Assembly: GCA_030761205.1 (NCBI GenBank)
Contig: JAULJL010000004.1
Span: 39,528,172 to 39,592,171 of the forward strand
Direction: 5' to 3'
DNA length: 64,000 bases
From: Fremontodendron californicum
Lineage: Eukaryota > Streptophyta > Magnoliopsida > Malvales > Malvaceae
Shown here: positions 47,497 to 58,572 of the stretch, in pieces
Layout of the letters: each line of letters starts with the position of its first letter
How positions within the stretch are numbered: position 1 is the stretch's first letter
Position numbers and translations under genes: made by a program
The notes under the pieces: model-generated
What the model was told of the DNA's origin: nothing
The model's database searches: none
The model's input: only the letters and a program-made list of their open reading frames with translations

Positions 47497-48416
47497 TAGG
47501 GGTGAGCGTTCGATCGAGTCGAGTCGAGTGAAAAAAATTTGGATTAGTCGAGTTGACGAGTCCTATTTTGTCAACCAAACTCAATTTGAAATTTTAGCGA
47601 ATCGAGTCGAGTTAAAACAAATTCGAGTCGAGTCGAATAATTTATTCGAGTTAAAATGTTATCTTGTAAATGTTGATTGACTAGATCGTGTTACTGTTAT
47701 CTTGTAAATGCATGTATATCTATAATTTTGAAATTTAGTTCTATGAAATTACAAATATTTTTTTTTGTGTGTTCTATCTTTTCTTATAAATATAACTATC
47801 AAAGACTTGTCATACTAAATAAATAGCCTACAATTGACCTTTAAAAAAAGAGAATTCATTATCTTTTGAATTTCATCGTTTGGTTAGCTTGGTAATGTGC
47901 ATGATATCAACCAAAAGCTTCAATCTTTATCTGAATGAAGCATTGAGTGATAGCCTTCCCCTTTTGAAACTCAAAAAATTCAATGTAAACTTTCAATCTA
48001 GACTTGTCAATTTCAAAGGAAAAAAAAAATATGAATGATAAATTATTAAGACAATAAGTATGCAGTCAACAGCTCATGTAGATTTATTTTTCTACTGAAT
48101 GGTGACAAACGACAAAAATAAATGACCCAACAAAAATGGGCTAAAGAGTAAAAAGGGAAGACGAAATAAGAAAAACGCAAAACTCAAGCTTAGTATCAAA
48201 CTCAAATGAGTAAAACGACGTCGTATAGAAATATCTTATTCGGATTTTCGAGTTATTCGAGTTGTATAAATCAAATCCTAGCTAAACTATATAACTCAAA
48301 TTACTTAGTCGAGTTGATCCGAAAATCCGAATAACTCTAATAAACCGAACTATTTAATTCGAAATTTGAAATTTTTTTCGGGTTTTTCGAGTCGAGTCGG
48401 ATTTTGCTCACCCCTA
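47497..48416. mobile_element. hAT-type MITE nested in the foldback element
   Basis: Starts TAGGGGTGAGCG and ends TTGCTCACCCCTA. The 8-bp TSD ATCAACAC is perfect (47489-47496 and 48417-48424). Both subterminal regions are dense in TCGAGT/ACTCGA words, and the middle is AT-rich without coding potential. It is younger than its host element, because the right arm of that element lacks it. Confidence 0.93.
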
Positions 48417-48575
48417 ATCAACACCACATTTGCTTGCCCAAGCCACGGTGGCAATTTTTCAATCTTTATTTATTTATTTTTTTAATTTCATAAAATAATA
48501 AAAATTATATAATTTTTAATTTTAAAAAATAAAAATATAACAATTTACCAAAAATTAAAAAATTATATTCGTAAT

Positions 48576-49032
48576 TAGACCTGTTCATGGGCCGGGCCGC
48601 GACCCGAAATTTTTTCCTTTGCCCCAGCCCATTTCGAGTCGTACCGACCCGAAAGCCTATTTCACTATTAAAAATATATTTTTATATATTTTATAATTTT
48701 TTGAATTTTGTTATTTAAAATTTTTTAAATTAAAAATTATATAATTTTTATTTAAAATTTATTATTTAATAAAATTACAAAAACACTTGTCCAAGCCCGG
48801 ATTAATACGACACTCTGGTTGGCCTTTCTCCCGGAGGTTGATTTATTACGAATACAAGTTGAAAGAATTCGATTGACATTACGGATAGACCTGCTCATGG
48901 GCTGGGCAGCCCATCCGGCTAGGCCCGGATCACTATTTATATATTAAAATAATTAAATTCAGGCCCACGAGCCGAGCCTTGGCAAGGAAATTGAAAAATT
49001 TCGGGTCGCGGCCCGGCCCATGAGCAGACCTA
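48576..49032. repeat. Central spacer of the foldback element, related to the TAGACCTG MITE
   Basis: Starts TAGACCTGTTCATGGGCCGG and ends GGCCCATGAGCAGACCTA. A second internal start, TAGACCTGCTCATGGGCTGG, is at 48886. The flanks TTCGTAAT and ATTACAAA are inverted rather than direct repeats, so they are the inner ends of the foldback arms and not a TSD. Part of the spacer (about 48780-48885) looks unrelated to the rest. Confidence 0.7.
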
Positions 49033-51245
49033 ATTACAAATATAATTTTTTAATTTTTGGTAAATTGTTATATTTTTATTTTTTAAAATTAAAAATTATA
49101 TAATTTTTATAATTTTATAAAATTAAAAAATAAATAAATAAAGGTTGAAAAATTGTCACCGTTGCTCGGGCAAGCAAATGTGGTGTTGATACTTGATACG
49201 ATACATGAGCCCGGCCCGGCCCATGAACACTTCTACTACCATGGATAAAAATTATATATTAAAATTATTAAATCTTTATTTTTTAAAATTTTAAATTATA
49301 TAATTTTTATTTAAATTTTATTATTTATTAGAAAAAGAAAAAGAAAGAAAGAAAAACTTACCTTGAGAAATCGCCCCATTCGAAGAAAAAAAATTTGAAA
49401 ATTTTAGTTGGGAAATCGCCATGGCCCATGGCGATTTCTCAACTGGTATTTTAAAAAAAATTAAAAATTTCAGTTGGGAAATCGCCATGACGATTTCCCA
49501 ACTGATTTAAAAAAAAACGGATTTTGAGAATTAATCTGAAAAGAACGGTATTTTGATAATTTTTTTTTTTTAACTATATTTAGATAAAAAAAAAACCTCG
49601 CGAGTTCTGCTATTCGTTGTATCACAGTTTCAGCTTCAGAGAATTTCATCTTTGTGTCATTCAACTCATCTTGTACTTTTTGAACATGTTCATCTTTCTC
49701 CTTCAATAAACCAGTGGCTTGAATTAGCTGATTTTCTCTACTGCTCATAAGAATCTTCAGCTCTGAAATCTCCTGATTTACTTGCACTAACTTGTTCCTG
49801 GCATTGGATAGTTCGAGTCTTTCTCCTCCAAGATAAGCTTAAGAGAAGCCTTCTCGGATTTCAGATGCTGGATTTCGAGCTTGGCCTCCACAAAATCTGC
49901 TTCTTTACTTTGCAGAACATTGCTCATTTCACCAAACTCAGCATTCTTCTGCTCTACCTTCTGTCTAAGAAAAGAGACTTCCTGGATAGCCTGCTGAAGT
50001 GAAGATTTCTCTTACTTCAAATCCTCCTGTAACTCTTCTATCAGTTCCCTCTCCATAGATAAATCCCGTTCAAGCTCCTTGTTTCGAGCCTCCACAACCC
50101 TAAGCTTCACTCTCTCATTCTCAACTTCTATCTGGGCATTTTTCAAACTTTCCATGTATGATGCAACACTTTTCTTCTGTTCTTCAAGCTCTTTCAATTG
50201 CTTTTCCAATAACTGTTCTTGTTGTTCCATTTGCTGTCTGGATGATGCCAGAGATTTCTGAGAAGAAACCAACTCAGACCTCACATCAGAAAGTAGCTGC
50301 TTCACTCTTCTGAAATCATTGAAGGTTTCATTAGCTTCTCCCATGTGTCTAGATGCTTCTTCTGCCAGTTTTTTCAGTTCTTCTTGTGCAAATAACCACT
50401 CCATTGTCTGCTGCTGTAATTTAGCCTCAGCAGCTTTCAGCTTTTCCTCTTCATGTTTCCTAAGAGTCACAGAAGTTTCTAACTGCTCTTCTTTATCTCG
50501 AATTGCTTCTTGGAGTCCTTGAAGCTCAATTTCTTGCTTCTTCATAACCTCATTGGCTTCATTCAGGAGCTGAGACTTGGATTTAAGTTCAGATTCAATC
50601 TTGGCAGCTTCCTCGGTCTTCTTCACCAATGCATTCCTCATTTTATCCATTTCATCTTCTTTTATAAACAATGCAGATCGTGCAGCAGCAATCTCCTGGT
50701 CTCGTTCTTCGAGCTGAAGCTTCAAATCTTTTATCTGACTGGCTTGAGAAGCAAATGCAAGATTCGCCTGCTTTAACTCCTCTTCCAGTTTTTATGCTTT
50801 GAAGATTCAGCAGCAATTTCTTTCTCCCTTTGCTCCAACTCATCTTTTGCAAGGCTCAATTGACTTTGCTCCAGTACAACTGTTCTTTCCGCATCCTGCA
50901 GATCATCTTCCTTTTGCTTTAAGGCTGTCAAAGCAGCCTGCAAATCAGACTCCAAAGTCTCAAGGTTAAGAACCAGGTGAAAATCCTTAACCAGTTGACC
51001 ATCTCTGCTCATTCCTTGTTCAAGTTTCTGGGTCTGTGCAAACAATCTCTCAAGAAGAATTCTTGCAGGTTCAGTTGCACCATTGTCACTAATACTTGAC
51101 TTGCTGTTATTTAAGATATATTTGACAATAAGCAGAGAATGACCTTTCCTTTTCTTTACTGCCAAAAATGGTAGTTTTTTCTGTTTCCTATCACTCCTCA
51201 GCGATGATAACTGCAGAAAAACATTGCTCAATTATAATAAACACA

Positions 51246-51419
51246 AGGGTTTTGCTGACACTCGCCTTAGACATTCTTTGGTTAGTTAATATAGATGAAC
51301 ATTATATTAAATGCAGTATTTGACAATTTTATTTATCATTTTCAATACATTGGATGAAGATATTACTATATATATAATAACTTTAAAGAGTGTCCTTAAA
51401 GCATTTGTTAGCAAAATCC
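51246..51419. mobile_element. MITE family A copy in the PII1 intron
   Basis: Starts AGGGTTTTGCTGACACTCG and ends GTTAGCAAAATCC. The flanks TAAACACA (51238-51245 and 51420-51427) are identical over 8 bp; the exact boundary may shift by one base. This is the clearest TSD for the family and suggests a hAT-type origin. It lies just upstream (in gene direction) of the exon 2 acceptor. Confidence 0.82.
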
Positions 51420-52112
51420 TAAACACAAATCTACAATAATGATTGCCATCATTTCCTTTTGGTCAATTTAACTTTACAATTATGTTTTACTTGCTAAAGA
51501 TATTTCATTAACTCTTGCACCAAAGAAACATTGATTAAGCTTAGATGAAAACGCCTGGATTCAAGAACCCAAGCTAAAAATAAACATAAAAATTAGCTTT
51601 AGATTATAGAAGATTTTAAATAAATGACTCAATTATTAATAGTTCTTTGTTCTTCTTTTCTTGACTATTAAAGACAAATATTGAAAGTGAATCCATAAAA
51701 CATCACAAAAGAATAAGCAATTACCAACTTCTAACCCCTCCCCAGATTTTCCATAATTTCTTTTTATTCTTTATACTACTACTTGGTATATTTGAAAACA
51801 AAATCATTCATATTTTCAGTTCCCACGGTATGAAACAAATAAAAAATAAATAAATAACCCACAAAAAAAGAAAAGAAATATAGATATAGAGAAAGCACCT
51901 TGAGGCACTGAAGAGGAGAGGTAGCTGGAAGATTGGGGCGAAGAGCAGCAGAGAACCCCATGTTTTAGCTCTTGAGCACATTCCTTAATCCTAATTTACT
52001 TGAACAAAAACCAACCCTTTAATCCCATGGCCATGATAAAGTAAATGCTTTACCTTTGATCTTCAACATCGACGAAAAATATACGTAGCTTCTAGCTCGA
52101 ATGGGATGTGAC

Positions 52113-52637
52113 TAGGGGTGTTCATTCGGTTAATTCGATTAATAACCGAACTGAATTACCATTAATTGAATTAACCAAATTTGTTTTTTCATTAACCGTT
52201 AATCGAACCGAAATGTTAAAACGGTTAATTAACCGAACTGAAATTATTTCGGTTAATTCGGTCGATTTTCGAATTAACCGAAATACTTATCTAATTTATT
52301 TTGCAACATATTTTAATACATTGTTTTATATCTAAATAATCTATCCAACTAACCAAAATTCAAAAACAAAGTATAATAAAACCATTATAAAATCCAAATA
52401 TCAAACATACTAAACAACTAAACATACTAAACAACTAAACATACATGATTTACTATAATTCGGTTAATTCGTATAATTCGGTTATTTTTGCTTAACCGAA
52501 CCGAATTAACCGATAACCGAAATATTCCAAAAGCATTAACCATTAATCGAATCGAATTTTGTTCGGTTAACCGATTAACCGAACCGAAAAAAATTTTGAT
52601 CGATTAATTCGATTAAACTCGAATAGTGAACACCCTA
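52113..52637. mobile_element. hAT-type MITE upstream of the PII1-type gene
   Basis: Starts TAGGGGTGTTCATTCGGTTA and ends CGAATAGTGAACACCCTA. The 8-bp TSD GATGTGAC is perfect (52105-52112 and 52638-52645). The ends are packed with CGGTTAATTCGG/CCGAATTAACCG words that are self-complementary. No coding capacity. Confidence 0.94.
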
Positions 52638-52645
52638 GATGTGAC

Positions 52646-55600
52646 TTGGAGATGGAGCAAGGGATTAGAGAAAGAGAGACAGGCTTACTTAGCAGAGAGA
52701 CAGAACACGATTCTACGCAACTGGCTAACTTGCACCGAACTGGAATGAAAATGAAATTTAGATTTCGGATAATTAATGAAAAGCCTACGTACTAGGAGGT
52801 TGAAAAATGCACTGCTTTTGATATCAAAGATGAAGATGGATTGACCAATAGGTATTTGCCATGTGGCATAACTGAGTGGTTTTGGATGCAGCTGAGTATT
52901 ACCCCATTGGAGGAAGTGTGAAGGGATGAGACGTGTAATAGCTTGGACCATGGGAGGAAGAAGAAGAAAATATCTATTTCTTAGCCTGAAAATGGCATTT
53001 GTTCATTGAAATTTTGGGCATTATACCCTTTTGAATTTTGAGGAGTTGGTTCATAATAGCTAAAGGGCCGTGGCAAATTCTTGGCCATAGACTGCCTGGA
53101 AAAGCTGAGGCTTTGTTTTTTTTTCTTTTTCTTTACGTAAACCTTTACACTTTCTGGTATGAAAGGAGGGTTTTTCATTTTTGTGAATCACATTGTACCA
53201 TTATTAATTCGGGGAGAAAAGTGGTCCCTAAGAACCCAACAAAAGAGGAAATATGTAGGAAGAAAGAAAAATAAAATCGCATCCAAAAGCATTTTGCTTT
53301 TTTTTTTTTTTTGAGTGCATTATATGTTTATTCACATATCAAGATTTGCAACAAAACTCTATTATTATCCTCATTTTCCTTGTAGGATAATGGTGTTTAA
53401 TTATGTTATTTGAATTCAGAATGAATATTGAATAATTTTAAAAAAAAAATTATATTTAAAGAATTATATCTTATCCTATGCGTAAATATATTAGACATAA
53501 ATGTGAAACAAAAACATTAAATAAATAAAAAAATCAAAATAACATAGAGCAAAGGACGTGACAAGTAAAATGTAAAATGTTTATCTCCATTGGGGCATTA
53601 CAATTTCATTTTCTTATCCTTTCATCCTTTGCAGTCTTAAGAGCATGGGCCTAAAATATTGCCTCAGCCCACCTATAAAGTAACGGGCTAAAAAGAACGA
53701 GACATGTGTAAAAAACTGTTTTACTTTATTTTTCTTGATTATTGAAATTATGATTCAATCGATGCATTTTCTTTCTGTTCAAATGCAGGATTCAAATTCC
53801 ACTATTTCAATTACACAAATTTATAGAAATCTCATCAAAAAAAATAAAAAATTATAGTAGATATCCAAATGCAATCTTTTTAAATCTTAATTTGTCTGTT
53901 TTTTGTTTTTTTCTTTGTTCTGCTATAGTTTCCACTTTCAAAGAGTAATCGAACATTTGACTAAAAAACGTTTTATAGATTTGTATGAAGTTGCAAACAT
54001 TGAAAGTAAAGACGGGAAAGACAATGGAATTTGTTATCATTAGATAGTAGAGGCGTATAATATTATAGCAATAAATCATGATTATCCTTAAACATCATTA
54101 TCAAAAAATCTATAATGATACGATAAGTGAAGAAAATGAGGACTAAGCAATCATCTTAGGAAATCTCGTTAAGTAAATTTCAATTATCTTTAAAAAAAAA
54201 AAACCATTGTTAAAAAAGGCCCATAAAATCACTTATCTCTAAGCAAACCAAGCTGTCTACTTGTAAGAATACAATGGATTATATTATTTGATTCGATTTT
54301 TTTGAAGATTTGAATATTTTTTATTCGGATAATTTTTAAATTTAAACATTAAGTTTATTATTCGAAACGGATTTAGATAGGGGTCCTTTGGATATTAAAA
54401 TTTATTTTTGTTTTGATCTAGATAGTGTCAAATATCTGCACTTCAATTATACAGGTAACGAAATCAAATTTTTATTTTAAAATGTAATAATTTAATATAT
54501 TCGAATATAAAATAAACAAATAATAAATAAATTCAAATATTTAGTTTCATTCCTATCAATCCGGTGATCATAAGCTGTAAAGTGGTTGTGAAGACTAATT
54601 TGAGGTTAGGTATTTTAATCGTCAGTCAATCTTCAGCAGATAAATCTCATCATAATTTGGATGGTACGAGGTCCATGCCCAATAACTTTTTTAGATCACG
54701 CTATATTTGTGGGTCCCAAACATATGAATTTTTTTTTGTTTGACATGGTAGAGGAAATTAGGATTCGCTACAATGCAAAATTGCCGACACCAAATTTATG
54801 TCGACACAACAAGAATCAAGAAATGAATCACGAAAATCGTTTTGGTTTAAGTTAAGTCAACCTAGTTGCAAACGTCAAATTTTTTGGAAATATTTGTGTG
54901 AAAAAGAAATACAACGATTATATCGATCTTTACGTGTAAACAAGAATTGTGTTTGATTGTGGACTTGAGAAATTAAATAATTTGTGTATATCATCTTTGT
55001 TTGAATCTTTTCTTTTTTATTTTGTTTGTTTTATAAAAAAATAATTTTTATAATTATTAATATATGTTTCGTGACAAATAAATTTTAAGTTAACAAAAAG
55101 TTAATCAATTTTTCATTTTTGAAAAGTGGAAGATATTTTTAAAATTTTATACTTATAAGGATTGATTATTTTTTGAAAAAAAAAAATCAATTCTTAAATG
55201 TAAAAATCGATTATTTTTATATTAATATAATTTTTTTAAAAAAATAACTAAATAACAAAATATTTTACACAAATCATACAAACAAAAAAATATAAAATTG
55301 TTCAAAAATCATTTTTTGCAAAATAAGCAAACCTTAAAATAAAAAAATTTATATGCGGATCATTACATGCAAATACTAATAGCATTTATTTTGCTTTTGA
55401 AAATTAAAAAAACATATTTTTTATTTGAAGGAAGTAAGAAATTGAAAAATCAATATCAAAGAAATTTATGATTAGTGGAACAAGTCACAACTATATGAAG
55501 CAAAAGACATTATTATTATTTTCTTGTTGGTTAAAAAAGGGAAAATTTTGAATTCCACTAAAATTTCCGACATAAGTAAATAAGGTTAAAAAAATAGAGA

Positions 55601-56930
55601 CACGTGGTAGTGAAAAGGAGGGGAAAAGCATACATGCGTTTGACTTTATGTGAAGATTTAGAAAAGAAAGAAAAGGTTGAAGATCACGCATGATGAAAAT
55701 GGAGGGTGGAGATGGGAAGGAGGAGTACGGGAGAAGATCAGGAGCGTTGAAAAAGAGGGTGGAGGAAGGGTAGAAAAAAACATGGTGGATAATTGTGAAA
55801 GAAAAAAAAAAGAAAAGAATCAAAGAGATGTGTGAGAGACTGGTCCGGTCCATCAAAAAACTCAGACAATGTGTTAATGATCATGTTATCATTTTTTATC
55901 AGAGTACATTCGCGTGCGCATGAACAGTGAATCTCGTACGTCCATTTTTACTTTTGTGGGTCCGTCATATAAAACTACGGCACCCACGCCCATTCCTCTG
56001 CGCGTTTACCCCCATACGTTTAAAAACAGGCATGTGAATTTCATTACATTCGGCTTGAATTTGTTTTTTTATATACTTTTTTTGCTAATAAGTATTTTAC
56101 AATTTTATATAAAAAGTATTATTCATTTTATTATTTTTATTTAAAAATTTTATATTCTTTTATATGACATATAGTTATTAATTCTATTATAATATTTTAT
56201 TTATAAATTAATTAACGTACTCTTGAATTGGTAAATCCTAAATTTAAATTTATCTTATAATTATATATTTTGAAAATACAAAAAATTTAAAATAAAATTA
56301 ATAGATATGTAGCATGATTCGGTTAGATATTCAAATATCACCTTTATTATTTGACTTTCCAAACTAGGAAAAAATTGGACATTAAAATATTACATCATAT
56401 TAAAGTTGGCAAATATCTCTTATACCTATTATATTCGATGTACTTGTAGACATGAGAATATATAATAAGATACACTTGAAAGAATTTTGTAAATCAATGA
56501 TCTTAAAAGTGTTGAAAACTTAATAATATTTACAATAATATTTTTTATTAAACATGTAATTGATGGTTAATAACTTAATATGTTAATTTTTAATGTATTA
56601 AGAAAATATTATTTAATATAGTAATTTTAAAAAACATTTAAAAAACAATCATTAACAAAATTCAAAGTTTATTTTTTTTAAGAATCATTTAAAAATTATA
56701 ATTTAAGTAATAAAATGAATTATATTTAAACATATAAATCATTTATTGAATTTAAAATTTAAATATCTCCTAAAAAAACATGTTTCTTTCACGTACGCGA
56801 TCATTGAATTTTCAAGCATGGCTTTAAGCAAATAAAGCATGATTTCAAGAATTAGGCTTTGTGTTTCATGGGAATTCTTTGGAGTGTTAAAAACGTGCAT
56901 GGGTTGAGAGTATTGGAAAGTACGCTGTAT
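52646..56930. other. Gene-free region
   Basis: No gene supported. A family C remnant lies at 53401-53547 (TTATGTTATTTGAATTC to AACATAG). Family A-like remnants lie near 56080-56150 and 56508-56665. The 121-codon minus-strand frame at 55491-55856 is a hydrophobic, low-complexity by-product of a purine-rich stretch. Confidence 0.55.
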
Positions 56931-56934
56931 ATGA

Positions 56935-57148
56935 TGACGTCACCCGTATCTACCGCTGGGCCCCTCGATATTAAAATAACAATATATGGTCAATTGGGGA
57001 AAAGACAAGCGCCTAGATTACCAATCCATCTACGTGGCAGCATTCCACTCCACTTTCTAGAGCCCCACATCAAAGCTGCTGATATCCCTCCATCATTCCA
57101 CGTGTATGGCCCATCTCAAGTCATTCAGTTGGCCAACTTGCCACGTCA
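56935..57148. promoter_or_regulatory. Cluster of ACGT-core motifs
   Basis: Four motifs in about 215 bp: TGACGTCA (56935-56942), ACGTGGC (57032-57038), CACGTG within CCACGTGTA (57099-57104) and CCACGTCA (57141-57148). These are bZIP/bHLH-type sites (C-box, ABRE and G-box-like). The nearest gene is the adenine phosphoribosyltransferase, 1.4 kb to the right. Function is inferred from motif type only. Confidence 0.45.
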
Positions 57149-58572
57149 CCATCTGTAAGAAAAATTAATAAAAGAAAAGAAATAAAAAGGGAGGGGACCA
57201 CCCACCTTGGGGACCAGTTCCCAAATCTGAAAAATCTTCTGCTACATGATTCTCTGCCAATCAGTAGCCGTGAATTTGTTCTAAATGACTAAAATACCCT
57301 TACCTCGTTCTTCTCAAAAGGCTGAGCATGGCGATTGGCGTGGTTGGATAGAAAAAAAAAGAAAGTTTACAGTTCAATTCTATTTATGGTATTATATTTG
57401 ATAAAATTGCCATGTCATATTAAGGCTGCGTTTGTTTGTTTTTTTATTACATTGTAAATTGTAATTTATAGAATCTTCCTTTTTAGATTATGGGATGGAA
57501 AATGAAAACCTTGGTTTTGAGAGCCTTTCGATTAGATACACTGACTGAACAGTAGAGACATCCAGAAATTAGATCTTCTATTGGAGATTGCCTTTTACTA
57601 ATCCTACTTTCATTTCTCGGCGCGTGGTGTCACCAATGTGGGTTGACTATTGTCTAACGGAGGAAAATTAGAAGAAAATACCTTTTTTTGTTGAAGTGTT
57701 AGAACTTGTAAAAATATAAAAGCCAAAAACAGTGGTCGTACTGGCTGAGGCTTCCACTTCCTTAGGTGGCAGACATGCTAAAAGGGAAGACAGAAAAATG
57801 GTAAGACAACCATTTGTCTAACTAAATGACCAAAACTCTTCATGATGATGTCATGAAACTATATTTTAAACCTTTATTTTTTTTCTTACTCTACACCTAA
57901 TAAAGTCAATTTTCTCCATTTTTCCACATTTGAAGTCATCATAAATTAAATCTTAATTATTACAGATAATAAGATTGTTCGTTAGCCAATTTCAATATAA
58001 CATTTATTGAACATATGAAATTCAAAAAATAGAGGTAGTAAGTAGTAACACGAGGAACAATAACATGTTAAGGCATTAAATATAGAATTCAGATTGATAA
58101 TTGCCATGAATGTGTAAAATTCAAAGAATGGTCCATATTACCATTTATTTATACCGTAATGAAAATTTAATGGGAGCATGAGTTATGCGTGAAGCGTGTT
58201 ACACACGTGCTTTTAAGACAGGCGTGATAAGTAACATTGCCTCGGAGCAATGGTGCTTGGGTCTGGCCAACATAAATAGACAAAAGATTATAGTATTTAA
58301 TGCACTTCTCTCCCTCACGCATAAACATTGGGGAGAAAGATTTGATATTTTAGTTCAGTTTTAGGAGGGAAATCCAAACAAAGAAGGAAAAAAAAAAATC
58401 CTTAAAAGTCCGATTCATTACTGAACAGGCAAGACCGCTGGAGTGAAAGAGGGGACCCCAATATAATAAATCTTTGGCTCTGGGCAAAATCCTTTGCTTC
58501 AAAAGAGTTGAGCCATTGAAAAGATTATTGCAGAAAGGAAGCAGAGGAAAAAAAACAGATTTGGAGGAAAGA
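57149..58572. other. Upstream region of the APT gene
   Basis: No gene supported. Probably contains the APT promoter and leader; a CACACGTGC word occurs near 58202. No delimited repeat seen. Confidence 0.5.

Larger units (their letters stand above)
47099..49597. mobile_element. Mutator-like foldback element inside a PII1 exon
   Basis: The element is flanked by the exact 9-mer TCGCGAGTT (47090-47098 and 49598-49606); removing it and one copy restores the PII1 reading frame at this point. The two ends are inverted copies of each other: left GATCTTTTTATTTTAATATAG, then AGATTAATTCTCAAAAT, and right the same words in reverse complement. After removing the nested insertion at 47497-48416, the left arm is about 550 bp and the right arm about 565 bp, around a spacer at 48576-49032. 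Each arm holds hairpins of TTGGGAAATCGCCATGG type. No transposase is present. Confidence 0.9.
46437..51961 (-). pseudogene. PII1: PII1-type plastid coiled-coil protein gene, disrupted
   Basis: Exon 1 (51899-51961) encodes MGFSAALRPNLPATSPLQCLK, a plastid-targeting-like start. Exon 2 begins at 51210 and runs to the stop at 46437. It encodes a long coiled coil matching the Arabidopsis At4g32190 family ('myosin heavy chain-related', PII1), which affects starch granule initiation. Four lesions are visible: a one-base loss in the T-run 50789-50793; an in-frame stop at 50012-50014; another one-base loss near 49811-49820; and a 2.5-kb transposon at 47099-49597 inside the codons for AELAKRLV. On either side of each lesion the reading frame resumes with good similarity (KLKAAEAKLQQQTMEW; EISELKILMSSRENQL; MEVLAAQRALTIKDEELK; AEMSWKILNKASMSVEAD). 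The gene cannot make a full protein. A working copy is presumably elsewhere in the genome; that is an inference. Confidence 0.88.

Noticed and set aside
48576..49032. Spacer as an independent hAT insertion with TSD
   Set aside because: The flanks are inverted (TTCGTAAT and ATTACAAA), not direct repeats, so they belong to the foldback arms.
55491..55856. 121-codon hydrophobic frame
   Set aside because: Composition reflects a purine-rich plus strand; no signal-peptide gene context or family match.
56859..57158. 99-codon frame
   Set aside because: Overlaps a motif-rich regulatory-looking stretch; no domain or neighbouring exon.
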